Shown: positions 17,583 through 26,245 of the stretch, in pieces
Layout: each line of letters starts with the position of its first letter
Numbering within the stretch: position 1 is the stretch's first letter
Source of the DNA: Schaalia odontolytica
Lineage (GTDB): Bacteria > Actinomycetota > Actinomycetes > Actinomycetales > Actinomycetaceae
NCBI RefSeq assembly: GCF_024584435.1
Contig: NZ_CP102197.1
Span: 186,001-250,000, forward strand
Length of the DNA: 64,000 nt
Reading direction: 5' to 3'
Notes under the pieces: model-generated
Told to the model about the DNA's origin: nothing
Seen by the model: the letters and a program-made list of their open reading frames with translations, nothing else
The model's database searches: none
Position numbers and translations under genes: made by a program

Positions 17583-18763
17583 GCACCATCCACGGGGTCG
17601 CGCTCCTGGTCGACCAGCGATACGAAGCCCCCATCATCCAGGCGATCCAAGCCCGCTCGGACACGCTCGCCATCGTCCGGCGCTGCGCCGACCTCGCGGA
17701 GGTGATCGCGGCGGCGCGCGCCGGAGTCGCCGACCTCGCTGTCGTCGACGGCGCCGATCCGGACCTGACCGCCGAGGCCATTCAGTCCCTACGCGAATCC
17801 GGCATGTCGGTGATAGCCCTGGCCCCACACGGCGACCGAGCCAGGCTGAGCGCGCTGGGGGTCGCCTCGGTTGCGGCTCCCGGAAGCCCCGAGCAGGTCG
17901 TCAACTCCCTCATCGCGGCGACGAAGACCCCGCGCGTGTCCGCTGCGCCGACCTGCCCGCCGGCTCCGGCGCGCCCTCCCTCGCCCCCGGGATCGGTGCT
18001 GGCCGTGTGGGGCACGTCGGGAGCACCCGGACGCACGACGCTCGCGGCCGGAATCGCCACGATTCTCGCCCGCACTGCTCCCACCCTCCTCGTGGATGCC
18101 GACACGGGCAATCCCACCGTCGCGCACCTGCTCGGACTTCCCGTCCACGCCTCTGGCCTCTCCGTGCTCGCTCGCGCGGCGTCGCGCGGGACGATCACCC
18201 CGCAGGACGTGGCCGCCGCGAGCCTGGAGCGTGCCCGCAACCTCTCCATCATCACAGGCCTCGCAACCCCGCACCGCTGGCGAGAGGTCAGCCGCAGCGG
18301 TATCGCGGCGATCGTCGCGGCGGCGCGCCGTGGCGCGCGATACAGCGTCATCGACGTCGCCGCCACCTCCCTGGACAAGCCCGGGCGCGGAGCCAACCGG
18401 GACGACGCGAGCACGGGCGTCCTCGCGGCAGCAGACCGGATCATCGTCGTCGCCCGCGGGGACATCGTCGGCATCAACCGCCTGTCCCACGTGGCGCGCT
18501 GGTGGGAGCAGCAGGACAGTGACACGCCCGTCGAGATCATCGTCAATCGAGTCAGCACCGACGCGATTGGTCCGCGCCCGCTGGCCTCCCTCCAGACGGC
18601 GATCGGCGCCTTCATGCCCGAGTGCATCTTCCACGTCGTCCCGGAAGACCCCGGGGTTGCGCGAGCCTGCCTGCGGGGCAAGGCACTGGGAGAAAACGGA
18701 ACCCGTTGCGCCGCCACCGATGCGTTGGAGACGATTGTGGGGCAGTGGTTGCCTACACTGTGA
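17579..18763 (+). CDS. MinD/CpaE-like P-loop ATPase
   Basis: A 394-residue protein. An N-terminal receiver-like domain (about 1-115, with ADLAVVDGADPDLTAEAI in the phosphoacceptor region) precedes a Pro-rich linker and a MinD/ParA-type ATPase domain with a deviant Walker A, GTSGAPGRTT (about 146-155), and LLVDADTGNPT (Walker A' region). This layout is that of CpaE/TadZ, which positions pilus or secretion machines. It begins at a GTG overlapping the SAF-gene stop. A general role in polar or septal placement is inferred. Confidence 0.78.
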   Translation: MSTIHGVALLVDQRYEAPIIQAIQARSDTLAIVRRCADLAEVIAAARAGVADLAVVDGADPDLTAEAIQSLRESGMSVIALAPHGDRARLSALGVASVAAPGSPEQVVNSLIAATKTPRVSAAPTCPPAPARPPSPPGSVLAVWGTSGAPGRTTLAAGIATILARTAPTLLVDADTGNPTVAHLLGLPVHASGLSVLARAASRGTITPQDVAAASLERARNLSIITGLATPHRWREVSRSGIAAIVAAARRGARYSVIDVAATSLDKPGRGANRDDASTGVLAAADRIIVVARGDIVGINRLSHVARWWEQQDSDTPVEIIVNRVSTDAIGPRPLASLQTAIGAFMPECIFHVVPEDPGVARACLRGKALGENGTRCAATDALETIVGQWLPTL

Positions 18764-18765
18764 CC

Positions 18766-19233
18766 ATGCGCGTCTACGTTCCTGCCCTCCTGTCCGAGCT
18801 GTCCGTCCCGCTGCCCCCCGTTCGCGGCTGCGTGCTGTGCCTGCCCGATGGTGCGATGAGCGCCGACGACGTTGAGGTGCTCGAAGACGACGCTGTCACT
18901 GAGGCCGCCCTCATGTCCCTTGAGCTCGCCCGGGAGGCCAACGCGCGGGCGGCCAGGGTCGTGCTCGCGGTCGATACGCCCGCCGGTGAGGTCCTCGAAC
19001 CCGGGCGGGAACTGAGCAGCCGGATCCATGCCGCCCCGGCCTTTGAGTACACCTGGTCGGACGTGGCGGCTATCCTCGCGGACCTGCCCGACGCTGCCCC
19101 GGCCGCACGCGCGGTGCTGGCCGCGAGCACCCAGGAAGAGGCCGACCGCGCCGTGGCCGACCTGTGGGACTCGTCGCTGGCGTGGTTCGACACTTCCGAG
19201 CGGCCATCCCTCCTGGACCTGCACCGCGGATAA
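18766..19233 (+). CDS. DUF6912-like conserved hypothetical protein
   Basis: A 155-residue soluble protein beginning MRVYVPALLSEL, two codons after the ATPase stop. It has an acidic N-terminal half with EVLEDDAVTEAALMSLELAR and a helical C-terminal half (PAARAVLAASTQEEADRAVADL). This matches a conserved actinobacterial family of unknown function (DUF6912). Position directly after the MinD-like gene suggests cotranscription. I see no catalytic motif. Confidence 0.65.
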   Translation: MRVYVPALLSELSVPLPPVRGCVLCLPDGAMSADDVEVLEDDAVTEAALMSLELAREANARAARVVLAVDTPAGEVLEPGRELSSRIHAAPAFEYTWSDVAAILADLPDAAPAARAVLAASTQEEADRAVADLWDSSLAWFDTSERPSLLDLHRG

Positions 19234-19261
19234 CCCCGCCCGGGGCGCTCGCGCCTGCGAG

Positions 19262-22200
19262 CTAGGCGCGCACGCGAAGCGTCGAACCGTGTTCGCCCAG
19301 CGGACGCACCTGGATCTGATCCGCGATCTGGGTGGCCATTTCCTCCACGTGAGAGATCACCCCGACCGTCCGGCCCGCGCAGCGCAATGCTTGCAGCTGC
19401 GCCATCACCAGCGAGAGCGTGTGCGAGTCGAGGGACCCGAAGCCCTCGTCGATGAACATTGTGCGCAGTTCAACGCCTCCGGCCTCGGCCGACACGACGT
19501 CCGCGAGGCCGAGGGCCAGGGCGAGGGAGGTGTAGAAGGTCTCCCCACCCGACAGGGTCCGGGGGCTGCGTACCGAGTCCGTGTCGTGGTCGATGACCGC
19601 CAGCCCCAGGCCGGATTTGCGTGAGGTCGTGCCGTCATCGGGCACGGCGACCAACTCGTAGCGTCCCGAGGAGATGGCCGCCAGGCGCGGATTGGCGGAC
19701 GCGAGAACCTCCTCCAGACGCGCGATGAGAACCCACGCGGACAGGGGCGTGGACACCAGGTTTTCTGGCCCCGACGCCGACGCGATATCCGCGAGGCGCC
19801 GAATCGGACCGGCCTGCTCGCGTGCGTCGGCGAGCGCGGCGAGCGAGGCGCCAAGGCTCTCGCGGGCGGCGTCAAGCTGCGCGCAATGCTGCTCGAGTCT
19901 GCCGGCCCGCCGGGTGGCCTCGGCGCTGGCGTCTCCGGCGCGCTGCGAGGCATCGGCGAGGGCCGCGATGTCGGGTTCGGGGCAGGCCGCAGCCCGGACG
20001 AGCCTGTCGGATTCGAGGGCTTCGCGGGTCGCGTACAGCTCCTTCTCATGCTCGTTGATGCGTGTCTCGAGCGCGTCAACCTCGTCGCGCGTCAGGAGGA
20101 GGCGCTCCCAGGTGTCTGAGGCGAGCTCCTGGGAATCGAGGGCGCGCTCGAGGATGCGCAGAGCCTCGTCGTGTGCCCGCCGGGCGCCATCCCAGTCGGA
20201 GCACGCGCCGATCGTGGATGCGGCCCGCTGGGCGCGCTGATCGAGGTGCGCGGCGCGCGCCTCCAGGGAGGGGAAGCCCTGCCGTTCGCCCTCCACGTGG
20301 CGCTGGGTGTGGGCGAGGGCGGAGCGGCGCTCGGTCAGCTGGGAAGCCAGGGAGGCCGCCTTTTCGCGTGCGCGCGTCAGCTCGTCCGTGATTCCGTCGA
20401 GCTGTTCGCGCACCTGCGCCAGGTCCTCTTCGAGGCTCGCGATTCGGGGCTTGAGCGCGTCGAGCGCGGCAACCTCAAGGGCCGCCTGGTCGCGCTGGGT
20501 TTCCAGCAGAGCTGTCGGCCCCGCGGCCGCCTCGTTGAGTTGCGCGATGCGGCGCACCATGTCCTGATGGGTGGAGCGAGCGTCACGCAGAGCGTCCTCG
20601 GCCCGATCACGCGCACGGTCAAGGTCGGCGACCTGCTCGCGCGTGATCTCCCCGTCAAGCGGGGGAGCAGGGCAGGGGTGGTCGGGCGACCCGCACACGG
20701 GACAGGGAACATCATCGGCCAGTTCACGCGCGATTGTCGAGGCGCTCTGCGCAATCCACAGGTCGTGAGCGTCGGCTGCGGCGGCGTTGGCGAGCTTGGC
20801 CCCCGCCGTGGCCTCGCGCAGCTCCTCGGAGGCCCCCGGCAGGGCGGCGCGCAGCAGATCGGCCTGCCGCGAGGCTTCGAGGCGCCGGTCCAGCGCATGC
20901 AGCGCGGCTCGCTTGTCGGGCAGGGCGTCGGCGTCCGAACGCATGAGCGTGAGCGAGGCCTGCGCCCGCTCAATCACCGCGGGCAGGGTATCGCGCTGCG
21001 ACTCGAGGGTGGCGACGGCTGCGAGCGCTCCTCGGTGACTCTCCTTCAGCGTGGAAACCTCCTCGGCGAGGCCCGGCAGGGAACGCTCCTGGACGAGGGT
21101 GGCTTCAAGGGCGCCGAGAGTGCGCGTTGCCTCGTCTCTCAACGCGTGAGCGCGTGCGAGAAGATCTGCCACGACCTCCTGTGTGAGGTCGCCTGAGCGA
21201 AGGGGATTGTCCTCCTCGGCGGCGAGGCCTCGGGCGCAGGACGCAACCCGGTCGGCGGCCTCCTCCAGGCGGCGTGCGGAGGAGGCCGCGGAGGAGGCGT
21301 AGGGCGCGACGGCGAGCGCCCGGTGGGCGTTGGCGGTTCGCGAGCGCAGGGCGTCGATCTGCGGCTCGGCTCCCTGCAGTTGCTCCAGTCTCGCCGTTGT
21401 GCGCGCGTGCTCGGCCCGGTCGGCGGCCAATGCCCGGCCCCGATCCAGTGCTTGGGCGGCCTCGCGGGCCAGGTTCGCGGCGTCCAGGGCGTCGGCCTGC
21501 GCCCGTTCGTGCGCTGCGCGGGCGTCGCGGCACGCGCGGTCCGCCCAGCGCCGCACGGGGGTGGGGTCCTGCGCGCTCGCGTCGAGCGTGTCGGCTTGCC
21601 CGTGCAACGAGGGCGTCTCGGAGGCGGCGCCCGCGGCTTTCTCGCCGCTTCGCTCGCCGTCGTGCTCCGCGAGCGAAGCGGCGAGCGAGCGCATCTGCTC
21701 AAGGGCGCCGACCGCCGCGGCGCGACGTTCCTCGATGCCGCGCTTGGACGCCGCCGCCGCCTCGGTGAGGGCCTTGGAAAAGTCGACGTAGATCTGCGTG
21801 TCGAAGATGTCGCGCAGGATCTGCTCGCGAGCATCCGACGTGGAGGTCAGGAACTGGGAGAACTTCCCCTGCGGGAGCACAATCGTCTGTAGGAACTGGT
21901 CCTTGTCCAGCCCGACGACTCGGGGAATCTCGTAGCCGACGTCGCGCGGTCCCGACGCGATCGCCTCGACGGTGCGCCACCCGTCGGGCGCACTCGGATC
22001 CTCCACGACGCGCGTGAGGGAGGCGCGGGAATTGCGCTGTGACTTCTTGCCGATCGGCGTGTAGGCGGGGGTGCGGCTCACCCGGTAAATTCCGGAGCCG
22101 ACCTCGAACACGAGGTCCGCCTCCGAGGGGTCCTCATCTCCGATGTGGTTCGAGCGCAGGCGATCCTTCGACGCGTCCTTCGTGCGCGCCACGTCCCCGT

Positions 22201-22357
22201 ACAGGGCGAAGGTGATCGCGTCGATCAGCGTGGACTTGCCCGACCCCGTGGGACCATCCAGCAGGAAGAGCCCCGAGTCCTCGAAGGCCGAGAAATCGAC
22301 CCTGTGAGTGCCCGCGAAGGGGCCGATTCCCGTGATACGCAGCCAGCGGATCTTCAC
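19262..22357 (-). CDS. sbcC: exonuclease subunit SbcC
   Basis: A 1031-residue SMC-like ATPase, partner of SbcD in the MRN-type nuclease that cleaves hairpins and DNA ends. Walker A is GPTGSGKST (about 35-43), followed by the Q loop region DQFLQTIVLPQGKFSQFL. Two long coiled coils flank a zinc-hook CPVCGSPDHPC (near residue 490), and the C-terminal lobe has the ABC signature LSGGETF and Walker B MFIDEGFGSLD. Start is a GTG overlapping the sbcD stop (GTGA). Confidence 0.94.
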   Translation of the reverse strand: MKIRWLRITGIGPFAGTHRVDFSAFEDSGLFLLDGPTGSGKSTLIDAITFALYGDVARTKDASKDRLRSNHIGDEDPSEADLVFEVGSGIYRVSRTPAYTPIGKKSQRNSRASLTRVVEDPSAPDGWRTVEAIASGPRDVGYEIPRVVGLDKDQFLQTIVLPQGKFSQFLTSTSDAREQILRDIFDTQIYVDFSKALTEAAAASKRGIEERRAAAVGALEQMRSLAASLAEHDGERSGEKAAGAASETPSLHGQADTLDASAQDPTPVRRWADRACRDARAAHERAQADALDAANLAREAAQALDRGRALAADRAEHARTTARLEQLQGAEPQIDALRSRTANAHRALAVAPYASSAASSARRLEEAADRVASCARGLAAEEDNPLRSGDLTQEVVADLLARAHALRDEATRTLGALEATLVQERSLPGLAEEVSTLKESHRGALAAVATLESQRDTLPAVIERAQASLTLMRSDADALPDKRAALHALDRRLEASRQADLLRAALPGASEELREATAGAKLANAAAADAHDLWIAQSASTIARELADDVPCPVCGSPDHPCPAPPLDGEITREQVADLDRARDRAEDALRDARSTHQDMVRRIAQLNEAAAGPTALLETQRDQAALEVAALDALKPRIASLEEDLAQVREQLDGITDELTRAREKAASLASQLTERRSALAHTQRHVEGERQGFPSLEARAAHLDQRAQRAASTIGACSDWDGARRAHDEALRILERALDSQELASDTWERLLLTRDEVDALETRINEHEKELYATREALESDRLVRAAACPEPDIAALADASQRAGDASAEATRRAGRLEQHCAQLDAARESLGASLAALADAREQAGPIRRLADIASASGPENLVSTPLSAWVLIARLEEVLASANPRLAAISSGRYELVAVPDDGTTSRKSGLGLAVIDHDTDSVRSPRTLSGGETFYTSLALALGLADVVSAEAGGVELRTMFIDEGFGSLDSHTLSLVMAQLQALRCAGRTVGVISHVEEMATQIADQIQVRPLGEHGSTLRVRA

Positions 22358-23559
22358 GACGCATCCTTTCGGCGAAGAGCAGCCCACACGTCCTGGGCGA
22401 GCGCGCGCTCCTGGGCATCCAGCGGGCGACCCCCCACGGCCTCGTAGAACTCCTCCGTGACCTCGCGAGGGTCACGGGAGGCCGCTAAGGCCCGCGCCAG
22501 ATCGAGGGACGGAGCCCGCGAGGGACGGTGAACGACGACGAGCGCGAAGGGGTAGACCTCGCGGATGCGCGCCACCATGCGCTCGGGGCGCGCGTCGTCC
22601 GTGACCGTGACCGACACGTACGAGGCCGTGGTCTCCTTGTCGGGGGCTGCGAGCAGCTCGTCCATGGTCCCCTCAAGCACGGTGATGCCGCGCAGCGTCG
22701 GGATCGGCACCACGTCGATGCCCGCGACGCCCGTGTCGTCGGTCCTCACGAGGGTCACGGACTTGGGAGAGCCTGCCTCGGAGAAGGAATACGCGATGGG
22801 GGAACCCGAGTAGCGGATCGGGACGCGGGCGCCGGCGACGTCCTGCGGGCGGTGCAGGTGCCCGGCCGCAACGTAGTCCAAGCCGTGGGCAAGGGGGGCC
22901 TCGCCCCCGAGCGTGTCGAAAAGGTCGGCGGACACGCAGGGAACACCACCAACCTGTATGTCGCGCTCCGAATCTGAGGGATGCGCGCCCGTCACAAACG
23001 CGTGCGGCATGGCAATCGCGGGCCGTTGATCACCCGCCTCGCGCCGGGCCGATAGGTCCCGGCGGATGCGACGCAGAGCCGCAGCCAGCACCGCCTGGTG
23101 CGAGCGTGGAAGAGGGCGTGCGGCGCCTGACTCTCCGTCGGGCTCCAGGTCGGAGAGCGCCTGGCGGACCAGGTCCGGCTCCAGGTAGGGCATCGGATAC
23201 ACGAGCGTGCCCCCGGCCTCGACGGCGCTGCCGATGGCCTCGGGGTCGGTGACCACGTGCAGCGACGGGGAGAGCATGTCCGCGAAGAGTCCCAGGCGCG
23301 CCGCCCCGTCGTGGTTGCCCGACGTCAGGATCACAGTGGTGATGGCCGTCAGCTCGCGTAGCGCCCGACGCATCCGCGCCAGCGCGTCGACGGGCGGCAC
23401 CGCCCGGTCGAAGACGTCACCGGAGATCAAGACGGCGTCGACGCCGCGCTCTCGGACGAGGGCCACCAGCCAGTCGATGAACGCGTCCGCGCTGTCCCCC
23501 AGGGGCGCGCCGTGCAGGGTGCGCCCCAGGTGCCAGTCGGAGGTGTGCAGAATCAACAT
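22354..23559 (-). CDS. sbcD: exonuclease subunit SbcD
   Basis: A 401-residue Mre11-type calcineurin-like phosphoesterase. Metal-binding motifs are visible in order: HTSDWHLG (about 4-11), ISGDVFDRAVPP (about 46-57), TSGNHDGA (about 85-92), and AGHLHRPQ (near 230). The ATG beginning MLILHTSD is the family start. It is coupled to sbcC downstream, and together they process DNA ends and cruciforms such as the long inverted repeats elsewhere in this window. Confidence 0.95.
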   Translation of the reverse strand: MLILHTSDWHLGRTLHGAPLGDSADAFIDWLVALVRERGVDAVLISGDVFDRAVPPVDALARMRRALRELTAITTVILTSGNHDGAARLGLFADMLSPSLHVVTDPEAIGSAVEAGGTLVYPMPYLEPDLVRQALSDLEPDGESGAARPLPRSHQAVLAAALRRIRRDLSARREAGDQRPAIAMPHAFVTGAHPSDSERDIQVGGVPCVSADLFDTLGGEAPLAHGLDYVAAGHLHRPQDVAGARVPIRYSGSPIAYSFSEAGSPKSVTLVRTDDTGVAGIDVVPIPTLRGITVLEGTMDELLAAPDKETTASYVSVTVTDDARPERMVARIREVYPFALVVVHRPSRAPSLDLARALAASRDPREVTEEFYEAVGGRPLDAQERALAQDVWAALRRKDAS

Positions 23560-23715
23560 GACCCCAGTGTGGCAGAGAGCGCCCACATCTGCGTCCCGCG
23601 CGTGGGAGCGGGGGAACTCCGGCGGCCTCGCGCGTCCGGAGGCCCGGTGGTGTCACGCAGGCTTGGAACGTGGACACCCGGTGCGAGCCCGGTGCCAGCC
23701 GATAGCATGGGGAGC

Positions 23716-24444
23716 ATGACGAAGCCCTTCCTGATGCTGACCTCGCGCGATGACGGCCCCGTCCTGAGTTCGGAGAGCGCCGACCTTCCGCGATTCTGTG
23801 GCCTGTCGGAGGAAGGCGTGCGTCGGGTGCGCATCGAGCGGGACCTGCCGGAGCTGGACCTATCGGACTACTCCGGTGCCTTCGTGTGCGGATCCCCGTG
23901 GGACGCGGGCGCCGATGATCGCCTCAAGGAAGCGCGGCAGGTGCGCGCCGAGGCATGGCTGCGTTCCTTCTACGACCGAGCCCTGGCCGAATCCTTCCCG
24001 ATCCTGGGCCTGTGCTACGGCCTGGGGACCCTCACCCTGCACCTGGGTGGTGTCCTCGACACCCACCACGGCGAGGAGATCAGCGGCATCGCGCTGACGA
24101 AGACCGACGCGGGGCGCGAGGACCCCCTCCTGGAGGGCACCCCCGACCGCTTCCACGCCTACGTGGGTCACCACGAGGCCGTACGCGAGCTCGCGCCCGG
24201 CATGCAGGTGCTCCTGGCGGGGGAGGCCACCCCCATCCAGATGGTGCGCGTCGGCGAGGCCGCCTGGGCGACCCAGTTCCACCCCGAGATGGACCTGGAG
24301 GGCGTGACCATCCGCATCGATCAGTACGCCGACCGCTACTACCCGGCCGAGAAGGCCGAGGCGATCCGCGCCCAGGTCGCCACCGTGGACACGGACCTCT
24401 CGCGCCTGATCCTGCGCAATTTCGTGCGCCGCTTCCAGCGCTGA
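23716..24444 (+). CDS. class I glutamine amidotransferase-like protein
   Basis: A 242-residue GATase1 domain protein of the stand-alone GMP-synthase-like type. The nucleophile elbow is LGLCYGLG (Cys near residue 96), and the His-Glu pair is in TQFHPEMD (near residue 191). The N-terminus carries no export signal. Such orphan GATases may deaminate glutamine for an unknown partner or hydrolyse gamma-glutamyl compounds. Start could be the ATG at 23707 or 23716; GGGGAG just before the latter supports it. A short CGAGAG-CTTA-CTCTCG hairpin at 24451-24466 follows the gene. Confidence 0.82.
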   Translation: MTKPFLMLTSRDDGPVLSSESADLPRFCGLSEEGVRRVRIERDLPELDLSDYSGAFVCGSPWDAGADDRLKEARQVRAEAWLRSFYDRALAESFPILGLCYGLGTLTLHLGGVLDTHHGEEISGIALTKTDAGREDPLLEGTPDRFHAYVGHHEAVRELAPGMQVLLAGEATPIQMVRVGEAAWATQFHPEMDLEGVTIRIDQYADRYYPAEKAEAIRAQVATVDTDLSRLILRNFVRRFQR

Positions 24445-24603
24445 GCGCAACGAGAGCTTACTCTCGCCGTCCGTGCGCTGTGCGTGGGATTGGTGTGGAT
24501 TGACACGGTCTCCGCTCTATCTGGGCCCAGGGTACAACGTCCCTCCCTCGCTGACTCATGAGAGCTGGCTGCAATCGGTGACAGTGTGAGGGGTAGGGTG
24601 TGC

Positions 24604-25065
24604 TTAGCTGCGCGGGGGAATGAGCCCGCGCCTCCGGGCGCGTTCCCTGGCGATCAGGAGAGCCATAAAGAAGCAGATGGCGACGAACTCGGCCCCCAGG
24701 GCGACGTTCGTCGCCACGTTAAACGGGGCAGGGTTGTTGCCTGCGTCCGTGACATCCCCGGTGATGACAGCGGCGTTGCACACGAGGGCGCAGCCCATCA
24801 CCACCCACTCGCAGGCTCGCAGCGCCCGGTGTGCGCTCGGAATCGGACGCGAGAAGCCTGGTGACAGAGAAGCGATGAGGGCCGTGGACATGGCGAGCAT
24901 GTAGTCGTTCAGCCGATTGTCTCTCCCGAAAAAGGTGCCGCCGACCGAATAGATGGCCGTGCCGACGACCAGCGCGAAGAACATGTAGCGGAGGGCCTTG
25001 TCGACCCGTGTAAGCCCCGTGGTGTTACCGATAAGGTAACGCCCAATGGCGGACATAGCGATCAC
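24604..25065 (-). CDS. four-pass membrane protein of unknown family
   Basis: A 153-residue protein with four predicted transmembrane helices (about 26-46, 55-70, 84-106, 117-140) and an Arg-rich C-terminus. I do not recognise a family. It has no operon partner: rsgA lies 94 bp upstream on the same strand and the amidotransferase gene converges from the other side. Its promoter region contains a 12-base C tract between -35 and -10 and a palindrome around the likely transcription start, so expression is probably switchable. An in-frame ATG at 25056 is an alternative start. Confidence 0.55.
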   Translation of the reverse strand: MIAMSAIGRYLIGNTTGLTRVDKALRYMFFALVVGTAIYSVGGTFFGRDNRLNDYMLAMSTALIASLSPGFSRPIPSAHRALRACEWVVMGCALVCNAAVITGDVTDAGNNPAPFNVATNVALGAEFVAICFFMALLIARERARRRGLIPPRS

Positions 25066-25081
25066 GACCTTGTCAGTGAGA

Positions 25082-25100
25082 GATAGCGACCTTCGCTATC
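25082..25100. promoter_or_regulatory. palindrome GATAGCG-N5-CGCTATC
   Basis: A perfect 7-bp inverted repeat with a five-base centre, about 6-24 nt downstream of the -10 of the minus-strand promoter at 25106-25138. The position around the transcript start suits a repressor operator; it could also be a 5' hairpin in the mRNA. Confidence 0.5.
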
Positions 25101-25105
25101 CTCCA

Positions 25106-25138
25106 ATTGTCCGCCCGGGGGGGGGGGGATGTTGTCAA
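25106..25138 (-). promoter_or_regulatory. promoter with 12-base homopolymer in the spacer (phase-variable candidate)
   Basis: On the minus strand a perfect TTGACA (25133-25138) is followed by a 21-bp spacer that contains C12 (25117-25128 as G on plus), then GACAAT (25106-25111) as -10. Loss of four bases from the tract would give the optimal 17-bp spacer. Downstream is the four-pass membrane protein gene. Confidence 0.6.
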
Positions 25139-25159
25139 GGGCTTTCGTCTCAAGAATTC

Positions 25160-26245
25160 TCAGCGAGCCGCCTTGCTGGCGGCCTCCGCCGTCGCCACCG
25201 CCTCCAGGAGCCTGCGCACCGACGCCACCCGGGAGGTGCGCCCCTGCCGCACCTGATCCGCGTCCCCGCCCCCGGCCTCGTCGAGTGCGAAAGGCCCGGT
25301 GGCGCGCGCGTAGGCGTCAAGCGCGCACGAGGGCTCCGAGGCGGCGTGCGAGCACAGGGGCAGACACCAGGCGGCGGCGCCGGCGACGTCCGGGAAGACC
25401 CCCAGCACGTCGGCGACGCTCACGTGCCCCAGGCCGAAGGAACGCACGCCGGGCGTATCCACGATCCAGCCGCCCCCGTCCAACTCGAAGGCCTCGGACG
25501 AGGTCGACGTGTGGCGTCCGCGCCCCGTCACCTCGTTCACGTGCCCCGTCGCGCGGCCCGCGCCCGGCACAAGGAGGTTGATGAGCGTCGACTTGCCGAC
25601 CCCGGAGTGTCCCACCAGCACCGACCAGTGGCCGACCAGGAGGATCCGCAGCTCGGCGACGCCCGGGTCAGCTTCCCCGGCCTCGGCGCTCGTGAGCACC
25701 ACGCGCACGTCGAAGTCCTCGTAGGCGGCGATCAGCTCGTCGGCGCTGGCCAGGTCCGCCTTCGTCAGCACGAGGACGGGGGAGAGGCCCGCCTCGTAGG
25801 CGGCGACCAGGCAGCGGTCGATCATGCCGGTGCGCGGCGGCGGATCCGCCAGCGCCACGACGATGCACATCATGTCCGCGTTCGCGACGATCGCCTTCTC
25901 CCCGCGCTGATCGGGGGCGTCCTCGAGGGAACGGCGCAGCACCGAAGAGCGTTCCTCGACCGCGACGATGCGCGCGAGCGTGTCCGCGCGCCCGCTCAGG
26001 TCGCCGGTCAGGCGAACCCGGTCACCCATGATGACCGCGCCTCGCCCCAGTTCCCGGGCGCGCACCGCGACCACCCGGGTACCGTCCGCCTCCAGGCTCA
26101 CCTGGTAGCGCCCCCGGTCGATCCCGACGACGCGGCCCAGCGGCTTGGAGGACCAGTCGGGACGGTCCTTCGTGCGCGGGCGCGACCCCTTGCCCGCGCG
26201 CACGCGCACGCGCGGGTCGTCGGTACCCGTGTCTCGGCGCGCCAT
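25160..26245 (-). CDS. rsgA: ribosome small-subunit GTPase RsgA
   Basis: A 361-residue circularly permuted GTPase that matures 30S subunits. An N-terminal OB-fold (about 35-100) is followed by G4 LTKADLA, G1 GHSGVGKSTLIN and G3 DTPGVRSFGL in the permuted order, and a C-terminal zinc-binding region with CSHAASEPSC. The ATG overlaps the aroA stop (TGATG), a gene pair conserved in actinobacteria. The 30-residue N-terminal extension is basic and disordered. Confidence 0.94.
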   Translation of the reverse strand: MARRDTGTDDPRVRVRAGKGSRPRTKDRPDWSSKPLGRVVGIDRGRYQVSLEADGTRVVAVRARELGRGAVIMGDRVRLTGDLSGRADTLARIVAVEERSSVLRRSLEDAPDQRGEKAIVANADMMCIVVALADPPPRTGMIDRCLVAAYEAGLSPVLVLTKADLASADELIAAYEDFDVRVVLTSAEAGEADPGVAELRILLVGHWSVLVGHSGVGKSTLINLLVPGAGRATGHVNEVTGRGRHTSTSSEAFELDGGGWIVDTPGVRSFGLGHVSVADVLGVFPDVAGAAAWCLPLCSHAASEPSCALDAYARATGPFALDEAGGGDADQVRQGRTSRVASVRRLLEAVATAEAASKAAR

